From contig NZ_JODC01000007.1 of the NCBI RefSeq assembly GCF_000720765.1, forward strand, positions 744,001 through 808,000: a stretch of 64,000 bases of DNA, in the 5' to 3' direction. The notes under the pieces were generated by a model. The model saw nothing but the letters and a program-made list of their open reading frames with translations. It made no database searches and was not told the DNA's origin. Shown piece after piece: positions 53,328-61,376 of this stretch. This DNA comes from Streptomyces sp. NRRL S-646 (GTDB lineage Bacteria; Actinomycetota; Actinomycetes; Streptomycetales; Streptomycetaceae). Every line of letters starts with the position of its first letter. Position 1 is the stretch's first letter. The translations under genes were made by a program, and so were the position numbers.

Positions 53328-54630
53328 CGACGGTCTCCTGACTGGGGGCGGGGATGTGGTGGCGTGCGTTGACGGGCCGCACGAGTTCGTTGGCGACGAA
53401 GCCGACGACGAGCAGCCCGATCATGATGACGAAGGAGAGTCCGTACAGGGACGCGCCGCTCTTGCCGGCCTCCTTCTGGTGGTCGGCGATCCAGTTCACG
53501 ATCAGCGGTCCGAGGACGCCGGCCGTGGACCAGGCGGTGAGCAGCCGACCGTGGATGGCACCGACCTGATACGTCCCGAAAAGGTCTTTCAGGTAGGCCG
53601 GGATGGTCGCGAAGCCGCCGCCGTAGAAGGACAGGATCACCATCGCGCACAGGATGAACAGCGGCTTGGAGGAGTCGCCGAACAGGGCGATCAGCGCATA
53701 CATCGCCGCACCGAAGCCCAGGTAGACGCGGTAGATGTTCTTGCGTCCGATCAGGTCGGAGGTGGACGACCAGCCGATGCGGCCCGCCATGTTGGCGGCG
53801 GAGAGCAGCGCCACGAAACCGGCCGAGGCCGAGACGGACACCGGCGTCGACGTGTTCTTGAAGAAGTCCTGGATCATCGGCGCGGCCTTCTCCAGGATGC
53901 CGATGCCGGCGGTCACGTTCATGCAGAGCACGACCCACAGACACCAGAACTGGGGGGTGCGGATGGCCGTGTTGGCGGAGACCTGCGGCCCCTGGAAGGC
54001 GCTCGGTGCGCCCTCGACCGGCCGCTCGCTGCGCGGCACCCGCACCAGCAGCACGCCCAGTGCCATGAAGACGGCGTACGACAGCCCGTGCACGAGGAAC
54101 GCGAGCGCGATCCCGGAACTGTCGGCGCCGAACGACTCGAGCATCTGCGTGGACCAGGGTGAGGCGATGAGCGCGCCGCCACCGAAGCCCATGATCGCGA
54201 TGCCGGTGGCCATGCCGGGCCGGTCCGGGAACCACTTGATCAGTGTGGAGACGGGCGAGATGTAGCCGATGCCGAGGCCGATGCCGCCGACGAAACCGTA
54301 GCCGAGGACGATCAGCCAGTACTGCTCGGTGGCCGCGCCCAGCGCGGATATCAGGAAGCCGGACGAGAAACAGACCAGGGCGACGGTCATCGCCCAGCGC
54401 GGCCCGTTGCGCTCCACCAGCGTGCCGCCGAACGCGGCCGACAGTCCGAGCATGACGATGGCGAGCTGGAAGGGCAGCGCGCTCTGCGTTCCACTGAGGC
54501 CGAGCGAGGACTCCAGGGGCGGCTTGAACACGCTCCAGGCGTAGGCCTGGCCGATGGAGAGATGGACGGAGAGAGCGGCGGGGGGAACCAGCCAGCGGCT
54601 CCAGCCGGCCGGTGCGACAGGGGGACTCAT
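53296..54630 (-). CDS. OFA-family (oxalate/formate-type) MFS transporter
   Basis: 444-aa 12-helix major-facilitator transporter of the OFA family. Signatures are 'LSVHLSIGQAYAWSVFKPPLE' in helix 1 (the OxlT-type substrate region), 'GGIGLGIGYISPVSTLIKWFPDRPGMATGIAIMGFGGGALI' and 'GAIHGRLLTAWSTAGVLGP'. It is more like YhjX-type OFA proteins than the two OxlT-like copies at 27-30 kb. ATG at 54630 is chosen; the ribosome-binding site is weak, and a 15-codon-longer start is possible. It is divergent from the panE/fdh operon and cotranscribed with the 44-aa small subunit. The substrate is probably oxalate, formate or another small carboxylate. Confidence 0.85.
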   Translation of the reverse strand: MSPPVAPAGWSRWLVPPAALSVHLSIGQAYAWSVFKPPLESSLGLSGTQSALPFQLAIVMLGLSAAFGGTLVERNGPRWAMTVALVCFSSGFLISALGAATEQYWLIVLGYGFVGGIGLGIGYISPVSTLIKWFPDRPGMATGIAIMGFGGGALIASPWSTQMLESFGADSSGIALAFLVHGLSYAVFMALGVLLVRVPRSERPVEGAPSAFQGPQVSANTAIRTPQFWCLWVVLCMNVTAGIGILEKAAPMIQDFFKNTSTPVSVSASAGFVALLSAANMAGRIGWSSTSDLIGRKNIYRVYLGFGAAMYALIALFGDSSKPLFILCAMVILSFYGGGFATIPAYLKDLFGTYQVGAIHGRLLTAWSTAGVLGPLIVNWIADHQKEAGKSGASLYGLSFVIMIGLLVVGFVANELVRPVNARHHIPAPSQETVDVERQQPESA

Positions 54631-54754
54631 GATCCTGAACGTAAGGGAGCGGCAAGGGAGTTGAGAAGGCGGCACGTCGACCGTATGCGATGAACGGTAT
54701 GCGGGACGCGCCGAACGGTCCTACCGACCGGTTTTCCGAACCGTGCGCGAACCC

Positions 54755-54800
54755 TTGCTGGGGCCATCACCATACTGTAGACAATATTCAGTCGACAGAG
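54755..54800. promoter_or_regulatory. panE/fdh promoter with GntR-type operator
   Basis: TTGCTG (54755-54760) and TAGACA (54778-54783) with a 17-nt spacer form a plausible plus-strand promoter. ACTGTAGACAAT (54774-54785) overlaps the -10 and matches 10 of 12 bases of the site at 21851-21862. ATTC..TCGAC follows in both places. A GntR/FCD regulator bound here would block panE-fdh, and possibly the divergent transporter. Confidence 0.55.
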
Positions 54801-54855
54801 TTCGACGGTGCGGCCATCTCCGCGGTATCCCTCGACCGAACGGAGCTCCCTCGTC

Positions 54856-55827
54856 ATGAAAGTCGCAGTTCTCGGCGCCGGTGCGATCGGCGCCTACGTC
54901 GGTGCCGCGCTCCATCGCGCCGGCGCCGATGTGCATCTCGTCGCCCGTGGACCGCACTTGGCGGCCATGAGGCAGCACGGAGTACGGGTGCTCAGCCCAC
55001 GCGGCGACTTCACCGCGCACACCCACGCCACCGACGACCCGGCCGAGATCGGCCCGGTCGACTACGTCTTCCTGGGTCTGAAGGCCAACTCGTACGCGGC
55101 GTGCGGGCCGCTGATCGAGCCCCTTCTGCACGACAGCACGGCGGTGATCGCCGCCCAGAACGGCATCCCCTGGTGGTACTTCCACCGGCACGGCGGCCCC
55201 CACGACGGCCACCGCGTCGAGAGCGTGGACCCGGACGGCGCGGTCAGTGCGGTGCTCGCGCCCGAGAGGGCCGTCGGATGTGTCGTCTACGCGGCCACCG
55301 AGCTCGAAGGACCAGGTGTCGTACGGCATTTGGAAGGCACCCGGTTCTCGATCGGCGAGCCCGACCGCAGCGTGTCCAAGCGCTGCCTGGCCTTCAGCGA
55401 GGCCATGGTCGCCGGTGGGCTGAAGTGCCCCGTCGAGTCCGACCTGCGCAACGACATCTGGCTCAAGCTGCTCGGCAACATCTCCTTCAACCCGATCAGC
55501 GCCCTCGCCCGCGCCACCATGCGGCAGATGTGCCTGCACGGCGGCACCCGCAAGGTCATCGAGACCATGATGGCCGAGACTCTTGCGGTCGCCGAGGCTC
55601 TCGGCTGCGAGGTCGGCGTCTCCATCGAACGCCGTCTCGCCGGCGCCGAGCGCGTCGGCGACCACCGCACCTCCACGCTCCAGGACCTGGAGCGCGGCAA
55701 GCCGCTCGAACTCGACGTACTCCTCGCGGCCGTCGTCGAGTTGGCGGAGATCACCGGCGTTCCGGTGCCCACCCTGCGCACCGTGCACGCCATCTCGGAC
55801 CTGCTCGCGCTGAGGAGCGCCGCATGA
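54856..55827 (+). CDS. 2-dehydropantoate 2-reductase-family (PanE-like) oxidoreductase
   Basis: 323-aa NAD(P)-dependent reductase. The N-terminal Rossmann 'MKVAVLGAGAIGAYVGAAL' contains GxGxxG. 'FLGLKANSY' has the catalytic Lys (about residue 76), and the C-terminal helical domain has 'DLRNDIWLKLLGNISFNPISALARATM' with the second Lys, Asn and Ser of the family. It reduces a 2-keto acid, in the classical case ketopantoate. In this operon, directly before formate dehydrogenase and behind an oxalate-type operator, a different small 2-oxo acid is possible. ATG at 54856 with GGAG upstream; 10 nt separate it from the fdh gene. Confidence 0.85.
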   Translation: MKVAVLGAGAIGAYVGAALHRAGADVHLVARGPHLAAMRQHGVRVLSPRGDFTAHTHATDDPAEIGPVDYVFLGLKANSYAACGPLIEPLLHDSTAVIAAQNGIPWWYFHRHGGPHDGHRVESVDPDGAVSAVLAPERAVGCVVYAATELEGPGVVRHLEGTRFSIGEPDRSVSKRCLAFSEAMVAGGLKCPVESDLRNDIWLKLLGNISFNPISALARATMRQMCLHGGTRKVIETMMAETLAVAEALGCEVGVSIERRLAGAERVGDHRTSTLQDLERGKPLELDVLLAAVVELAEITGVPVPTLRTVHAISDLLALRSAA

Positions 55828-55837
55828 GGAGTGTCGT

Positions 55838-57763
55838 ATGAGGAAACGCGACCGGACCCCGAAGACCTACACCCGGCTCACCCACCCCCTGGTCCGCGAC
55901 TCCCGTGACGAGCCGTTCCGGCAGGCGAGCTGGGAGGAGGCCCTGGACCGTGCGGCCCGCGGCCTGGAGCGCAACCGCGGCGCGTTCGGCGTGTTCTCCT
56001 GCGCCCGCGCGACCAACGAGATGAACTACGTGGCACAGAAGTTCGCGCGGGTCGTCATGGGCACCAACAACGTCGACTCCTGCAACCGGACGTGTCACGC
56101 CCCGAGTGTCGCCGGCCTGAGCGCGGCCTTCGGCTCCGGCGGCGGCACCTCCTCGTACGAGGAGATCGAGCACACCGACGTGATCGTCATGTGGGGCTCC
56201 AACGCCCGCTTCGCACACCCGATCTTCTTCCAGCACGTCCTGAAGGGGATCAGGAACGGCGCCCGGATGTACGCCGTCGACCCGCGCCGTACGTCGACCG
56301 CCGAGTGGGCGGAGAGCTGGCTCGGTCTCAACGTCGGCACCGACATCCCGATGGCGCACGCGATCGGCCGCGAGATCATCCACGCGGGCCTGGCGAACGA
56401 GGCGTTCATCGAGCGGGCGACGACCGGCTTCGAGGAGTACAAGGCGCTCGTCGAGCCGTGGACGCTGTCCCTCGCGGAGAAGGTGACGGGCGTACCGGAG
56501 CGTGCCATACGGGAGTTGGCGCACGCCTACGCCCGCGCCGAGCGCGCCCAGCTGTGCTGGACCCTCGGCATCACCGAGCACCACAACGGCACCGACAACG
56601 TCCGCGCCCTCATCAACCTCTCCCTGCTGACCGGCCAGGTCGGCCGGTACGGCGCCGGGCTGCAGCCCCTGCGGGGCCAGAACAACGTGCAGGGCGGCGG
56701 CGACATGGGCGCCATCCCCAACCGGCTCCCCGGCTTCCAGGACATCCTCGACCCGGACTCCCGGCTGAAGTTCGAGTCGGCCTGGGACACCGTCATCCAG
56801 CCCCACTACGGGCTGAACCTGACGGAGATGTTCGAGGCGATGGAGGAGGGCTCGCTCAAGGCCGTCTACTGCATCGGTGAGAACCCGGCGCAGTCGGAGG
56901 CCGACAGCGAGCAGGCCGTACGCCGGATGCGGCAGCTCGACTTCCTCGTCGTGCAGGACATCTTCCTCACCAGGACGGCCGAGCTGGCGGACGTCATCCT
57001 GCCCGCGACCGCCGGCTGGGCGGAGACCGACGGCACGACCACCAACAGCGAGCGGCGGGTTCAGCGCGTACGCCGGGCGGTCACCCCGCCCGGCGAGGCG
57101 CGCGAGGACATCGACATCATCTGCGAGCTGGCGGCACGCCTCGGCCACGACTGGAAGTACGCCGACGCCGAGGCCGTCTGGAACGAGCTGCGCTCGGTCT
57201 CTGAGGACCACTACGGGATGACGTACGAACGCCTGGAGGAGCACCAGGGCATCCAGTGGCCGTGCCCGAGCACCGACGAGCTCGAACCGACTTATCTGCA
57301 CGGCCGGTTGTGGGAGAAGGACCCCGTCAGGCGCGGCATGCCCGCGCCCTTCGGGGTCGTCCAGCACGATCCGCCGGTCGACCTCACCGACGAGGAGTAC
57401 CCGATCCGGCTGACGACCGGGCGGCGCCTCGACTCCTACAACACCGGTGTGCAGAGCGGCAGTTTCGCGTCCCCGCTCAGGCGCGGTGAGTACATCGAGC
57501 TGTGCCCGGAGGACGCCGAGCGCTACGGGGTCGTGGTCGGCGAGGAGGTCCAGGTGTCCTCGCGGCGGGGTTCCGTGGTCGCGCCCGTGTGGGTGGACAC
57601 CGCGCTGCGGCCCGGGCTCGCCTTCATGACCATGCACTTTCCCGACGAGGTGGACACCAACCAGCTGACGATCGAGGCCAACTGCCCGATCGCGGGGACG
57701 GCGGAGTTCAAGGCGTCGGCGATCCGCATCGAGAAGCTCCCCGTCGCGACCATCGTGAGGTGA
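55838..57763 (+). CDS. Formate dehydrogenase catalytic (molybdopterin) part, lacking the N-terminal Fe-S domains
   Basis: 641-aa molybdenum/tungsten-bis-MGD oxidoreductase corresponding to the FdhA/FdsA large subunit after its Fe-S domains. The active-site Cys86-His87 is in 'SCNRTCHAPSVAGL'. 'YVAQKFARVVMGTNNVD', 'QPLRGQNNVQGGGDMGAIPN', 'VVQDIFLTRTAELADVILPATAGWAETDGT' and the C-terminal dinucleotide-binding domain ('LTTGRRLDSYNTG') follow canonical formate dehydrogenase. The usual N-terminal [4Fe-4S] lobe (CxxC...CxKG) is absent here; it is encoded two genes downstream at 59588-60448. ATG at 55838 with GAGGAG. The enzyme oxidises formate to CO2 with NAD through the diaphorase subunit. Confidence 0.9.
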   Translation: MRKRDRTPKTYTRLTHPLVRDSRDEPFRQASWEEALDRAARGLERNRGAFGVFSCARATNEMNYVAQKFARVVMGTNNVDSCNRTCHAPSVAGLSAAFGSGGGTSSYEEIEHTDVIVMWGSNARFAHPIFFQHVLKGIRNGARMYAVDPRRTSTAEWAESWLGLNVGTDIPMAHAIGREIIHAGLANEAFIERATTGFEEYKALVEPWTLSLAEKVTGVPERAIRELAHAYARAERAQLCWTLGITEHHNGTDNVRALINLSLLTGQVGRYGAGLQPLRGQNNVQGGGDMGAIPNRLPGFQDILDPDSRLKFESAWDTVIQPHYGLNLTEMFEAMEEGSLKAVYCIGENPAQSEADSEQAVRRMRQLDFLVVQDIFLTRTAELADVILPATAGWAETDGTTTNSERRVQRVRRAVTPPGEAREDIDIICELAARLGHDWKYADAEAVWNELRSVSEDHYGMTYERLEEHQGIQWPCPSTDELEPTYLHGRLWEKDPVRRGMPAPFGVVQHDPPVDLTDEEYPIRLTTGRRLDSYNTGVQSGSFASPLRRGEYIELCPEDAERYGVVVGEEVQVSSRRGSVVAPVWVDTALRPGLAFMTMHFPDEVDTNQLTIEANCPIAGTAEFKASAIRIEKLPVATIVR

Positions 57764-57767
57764 CCTG

Positions 57768-59591
57768 GTGGATCTGCACTTCGGCGACAGCAAGCCGACG
57801 GACGACGAACGGGCCGCCGTCGACGCCCTGTTGGGCCCCCCGGAGTCCTCCTGGGAGGGCGCCGACCGGTCCGACGCCGACCTGAGGTGGGCGCGGGGCG
57901 GACGCGAGGCCCGGGACCGGCGCGACCTGCTGTTGCCGGGGCTGCACGCCATCAACGACCGGATCGGCTGGGTCAGCGAGGGCGCCCTCGACTACCTGTG
58001 CCGGCGGCTGACCGTACCGCCGGCGGAGGCGTACGGCGTCGCCACCTTCTACGCCATGTTCTCGGTGAAGCCCCGCCCCGCCACCGTGCTCCACGTCTGC
58101 ACGGACCTGGCCTGCGCTGCCGCCGGGGCACCCGGGCTGTGCGCCGGGATCGAGTCGCGGCTGGGCCCGGGCAGCGGGGTGAGCGTCGAGCGCAGCCCCT
58201 GCCTGGGCCTGTGCGAGCGGGCCCCGGCGGCACTCGCGATCAAGGCGGGCGACCCGGTGCGTACGGCCGTGTCGGCGCCGACGACGGTCGAGGCGGCGGT
58301 ACTCGCCGCGAGCGCGCCCGACTCGGCGCCGGAGGAACCGGCGGCGGCCATGGCGGTGCCCCAGGCGGGACAGCACGGGCTTGTCCTGCTCCGGCGGGTC
58401 GGCACGGTGGACCCGGAAAGCCTCGACGACTACCGGGCCCACGGCGGCTACACCGCCCTGCGCCGGGCCTTCGAGCTCGGCCCCGCCGAAGTCATCCGCG
58501 AGGTCACCGACTCCGGCCTCGTCGGGCGCGGCGGCGCCGCCTTCCCCACCGGCCGCAAATGGCAGGCCACGGCGTCCCAGCCCGACCACCCGCACTACCT
58601 CGTCTGCAACGCCGACGAGTCGGAGCCGGGCACCTTCAAGGACCGCGTGATCATGGAGGGCGACCCGTACGCGCTGGTCGAGGCGATGACGATCGCCGGG
58701 TACGCGACCGGCGCGCACAAGGGGTTCCTGTACCTGCGCGGCGAGTACCCCCGGGCCCTGCGTCGCCTCGAGCACGCGATCGCGCAGGCACGCGCGCGTG
58801 GCTTCCTCGGCGACGACGTCCTCGGCCAGGGCTACGCCTTCGACATCGAGATCCGGCGCGGCGCGGGCGCCTACATCTGCGGCGAGGAGACGGCCCTGTT
58901 CAACTCCATCGAGGGCTACCGGGGCGAGCCGCGCTCGAAGCCGCCCTTCCCGGTGGAGAAGGGCCTGTTCGGCAGGCCCACGGTCGAGAACAACGTGGAG
59001 ACGCTGGTCAACGTCCTGCCGGTCCTGACCATGGGCGCTCCGGCCTACGCGGCGATCGGCACCGGGAGGTCCACCGGACCGAAGCTGTTCTGCGTCTCGG
59101 GCAGCGTGGACCGGCCGGGCATCTACGAGCTGCCGTTCGGGGCGACCCTCGGTGACCTGCTCACCCGGGCCGGGGTGCGATACCGTCTGCGGGCGGTGCT
59201 CCTCGGCGGCGCGGCGGGCGGCTTCGTACGGCCGGACGAACTGGACATCCCGCTCACCTTCGAAGGCACCCGCGAGGCGGGCACCACGCTCGGCTCGGGT
59301 GTCGTCATGGCCTTCGACGACACGGTCCCGCTGCCTCGGCTGTTGCTGCGCATCGCGGAGTTCTTCCGCGACGAGTCGTGCGGCCAGTGCGTGCCCTGCC
59401 GGGTCGGGACCGTGCGCCAGGAGGAGGCGCTGCACCGGATCGCCGAGCGCACCGGCGCGGCGGCCGCCGAGGACATCGCCCTGCTCAGGGAGGTCGGCCG
59501 CGCGATGCGGGACGCCTCGATCTGCGGCCTGGGACAGACCGCGTGGAACGCCGTGGAATCCGCCATCGACCGTCTGGGGGCGTACGAATGA
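57768..59591 (+). CDS. Formate dehydrogenase NADH-binding diaphorase subunit (NuoE-NuoF fusion)
   Basis: 607-aa fusion. The NuoE/FdsG-like part (about residues 35-165) carries the [2Fe-2S] thioredoxin-like ligands Cys111, Cys116, Cys145 and Cys149. The NuoF/FdsB-like part (about 200-607) has the FMN/NADH site 'GLVGRGGAAFPTGRKW', 'NADESEPGTFKDR', 'GAGAYICGEETAL', and the [4Fe-4S] ligands Cys538, Cys541, Cys544 and Cys586. It passes electrons from the molybdenum site to NAD. The GTG start lies 5 nt after the catalytic gene stop; its stop overlaps the next ATG by 4 nt (ATGA). Confidence 0.92.
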   Translation: MDLHFGDSKPTDDERAAVDALLGPPESSWEGADRSDADLRWARGGREARDRRDLLLPGLHAINDRIGWVSEGALDYLCRRLTVPPAEAYGVATFYAMFSVKPRPATVLHVCTDLACAAAGAPGLCAGIESRLGPGSGVSVERSPCLGLCERAPAALAIKAGDPVRTAVSAPTTVEAAVLAASAPDSAPEEPAAAMAVPQAGQHGLVLLRRVGTVDPESLDDYRAHGGYTALRRAFELGPAEVIREVTDSGLVGRGGAAFPTGRKWQATASQPDHPHYLVCNADESEPGTFKDRVIMEGDPYALVEAMTIAGYATGAHKGFLYLRGEYPRALRRLEHAIAQARARGFLGDDVLGQGYAFDIEIRRGAGAYICGEETALFNSIEGYRGEPRSKPPFPVEKGLFGRPTVENNVETLVNVLPVLTMGAPAYAAIGTGRSTGPKLFCVSGSVDRPGIYELPFGATLGDLLTRAGVRYRLRAVLLGGAAGGFVRPDELDIPLTFEGTREAGTTLGSGVVMAFDDTVPLPRLLLRIAEFFRDESCGQCVPCRVGTVRQEEALHRIAERTGAAAAEDIALLREVGRAMRDASICGLGQTAWNAVESAIDRLGAYE

Positions 59592-60448
59592 CCGTGACAC
59601 CGCTGGGAATCCCGCGCCGGCTGCTGGAGTTCACCCTTGACGGCCAGGAGGCCAGGGTCCCGGAGGGCTCGACCATCCTCGACGCGTGCCGTGCCGCCGG
59701 GAAGGACATCCCGACCCTCTGCGAGGGCGACACCCTCAGGCCCAAGAACGCCTGCCGGGTCTGCGTCGTCGAGGTGGAGGGGGCGAGGACCCTCGTTCCG
59801 GCCTGCTCCCGCAAGGCCGAGCCCGGCATGGTCGTACAGACCGGTACCGAGCGCGCCCGCCACAGCCGCAAGATCGTCCTCGAACTCCTCGCCTCCTCGG
59901 TCGACTTGTCGACGACTCCACAAGTCGCTGAATGGATCAAGGAGTACGAGGCGAAGCCGGACCGCTTCGGCCCGGACGCGGCCCGCCTCGACGAGGAACC
60001 CAAGGTCGACAACGATCTGTATGTGCGCGACTACGACAAGTGCATCCTCTGCTACAAGTGCGTGGACGCCTGCGGCGACCAGTGGCAGAACACCTTCGCG
60101 ATCTCGGTCTCCGGCCGCGGCTTCGACGCCCGGATCGCCGTCGAGCACGACGCCCCGCTCACCGACTCGGCATGCGTGTACTGCGGGAACTGCATCGAGG
60201 TGTGCCCGACGGGGGCGCTGTCGTTCACGTCGGAGTTCGACATGCGCGCGGCGGGTACGTGGAACGAATCGGCACAGACGGAGACGACCACTGTGTGCGC
60301 CTACTGCGGAGTGGGCTGCAACCTCACCCTCCACGTGCAGGACAATGCAATCGTGAAGGTCACCTCACCGCACGACAACCCGGTGACCCACGGCAACCTC
60401 TGCATCAAGGGCCGCTTCGGCTACCAGCACGTACAGAACCGGGACTGA
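59588..60448 (+). CDS. Formate dehydrogenase Fe-S subunit carrying the missing N-terminal lobe of the large subunit
   Basis: 286-aa protein with four clusters predicted. A plant-type [2Fe-2S] uses Cys45, 56, 59 and 73. Two ferredoxin-like [4Fe-4S] sites use Cys152, 155, 158, 162 and Cys196, 199, 202, 206. At the C-terminus is the molybdopterin-oxidoreductase [4Fe-4S] lobe Cys237, 240, 244, 272 ('CAYCGVGC', 'LCIKGRFGY'). This is exactly the N-terminal third of FdsA/FdhA-type large subunits, ending where the 641-aa catalytic protein begins. So the large subunit is split into two genes in inverted order. ATG overlaps the diaphorase stop. Confidence 0.9.
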   Translation: MTVTPLGIPRRLLEFTLDGQEARVPEGSTILDACRAAGKDIPTLCEGDTLRPKNACRVCVVEVEGARTLVPACSRKAEPGMVVQTGTERARHSRKIVLELLASSVDLSTTPQVAEWIKEYEAKPDRFGPDAARLDEEPKVDNDLYVRDYDKCILCYKCVDACGDQWQNTFAISVSGRGFDARIAVEHDAPLTDSACVYCGNCIEVCPTGALSFTSEFDMRAAGTWNESAQTETTTVCAYCGVGCNLTLHVQDNAIVKVTSPHDNPVTHGNLCIKGRFGYQHVQNRD

Positions 60449-60456
60449 GACACGAC

Positions 60457-61305
60457 ATGGGACGAGTCACGGAACGACGCAAGGTGATCCGCATCCGGGA
60501 CGGGGCCATCTCCACCCGCCCGGACACGCTCGTCGCCGAGGAACCGCTGGAGATCCGGCTGAACGGCAAACCGCTCGCGATCACCATGCGCACCCCGGGC
60601 GACGACTTCGCGCTGGCCGCGGGCTTCCTGGTCAGCGAGGGCGTGCTGGCCGAGCAGGACGATCTGCAGAACATCGTGTACTGCGCGGGCGCCACGGTCG
60701 ACGGCTCGAACACGTACAACGTGGTGGACGTGCGGACCACGCCGGGCGTCGTGATCCCCGACATCACGCTCGAGCGGAACGTGTACACCACCTCGTCCTG
60801 CGGTCTGTGCGGCAAGGCGAGTCTCGACGCGGTCCGTACGACGGCCCGCTGGCCGATCGCCGACACTCCCCCGGTCCGCGTCGAACCCGAGCTGCTCGCG
60901 AGCCTCCCCGACCGGCTCCGCGCGGCCCAGCGGGTCTTCGACCGGACCGGGGGCCTGCACGCGGCGGCCCTGTTCACGGAGGACGGCGAGCTGGTCGACA
61001 TACGGGAGGACGTCGGCCGGCACAACGCGGTCGACAAGCTGGTGGGCCGCGCCCTGCAGAACGGCGACCTGCCGCTGTCCCGCACGATCCTGCTGGTCTC
61101 GGGCCGTGCCTCCTTCGAGCTGGCCCAGAAGGCGGTCATGGCCGGGATCCCGGTCCTGGCGGCGGTCTCGGCATCCTCGTCCCTCGCCGTCGACCTGGCG
61201 GCGGAGACCGGCCTGACCCTCGTGGGTTTCCTGCGGGGCAGCTCCATGAACGTGTACGCGGGCGAGGACCGCATCGCTCTGCGGACCGCGGCCGCCCAGG
61301 GGTGA
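60457..61305 (+). CDS. fdhD: Formate dehydrogenase accessory sulfurtransferase FdhD
   Basis: 282-aa FdhD protein, which transfers sulfur from IscS-type desulfurase to the molybdenum cofactor of formate dehydrogenase. The CxxC motif is Cys115-Gly-Leu-Cys118 in 'TTSSCGLCGKASLD'. 'GDDFALAAGFLVSEGV', 'REDVGRHNAVDKLVG' and 'VSGRASFELAQKAVMAGIPVLAAVSASS' are family landmarks. ATG at 60457, 8 nt after the Fe-S subunit stop. It is the last gene of the panE-fdh operon, and its presence supports a functional bis-MGD formate dehydrogenase. Confidence 0.95.
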   Translation: MGRVTERRKVIRIRDGAISTRPDTLVAEEPLEIRLNGKPLAITMRTPGDDFALAAGFLVSEGVLAEQDDLQNIVYCAGATVDGSNTYNVVDVRTTPGVVIPDITLERNVYTTSSCGLCGKASLDAVRTTARWPIADTPPVRVEPELLASLPDRLRAAQRVFDRTGGLHAAALFTEDGELVDIREDVGRHNAVDKLVGRALQNGDLPLSRTILLVSGRASFELAQKAVMAGIPVLAAVSASSSLAVDLAAETGLTLVGFLRGSSMNVYAGEDRIALRTAAAQG

Positions 61306-61325
61306 CCGGCTCTCCGCGACACGGC

Positions 61326-61376
61326 GGCGGGGCCCCGGCCGGCGGGGAGCGCCCCCTGCGCCGCAGGGGCCCCGCC
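61326..61376. terminator. Bidirectional hairpin between fdhD and LysR genes
   Basis: GGCGGGGCCCC (61326-61336) and GGGGCCCCGCC (61366-61376) are perfect 11-bp arms between the convergent genes. Confidence 0.7.

Noticed and set aside
54631..54855. Possible small gene in the divergent transporter/panE region
   Set aside because: Short frames there lack ribosome-binding sites and overlap the predicted promoter and operator.
55838..60448. Split formate dehydrogenase as a frameshifted pseudogene
   Set aside because: The two parts are separated by a complete 607-codon gene, are in reversed order, have their own starts with overlaps or good ribosome-binding sites, and keep all cofactor ligands.
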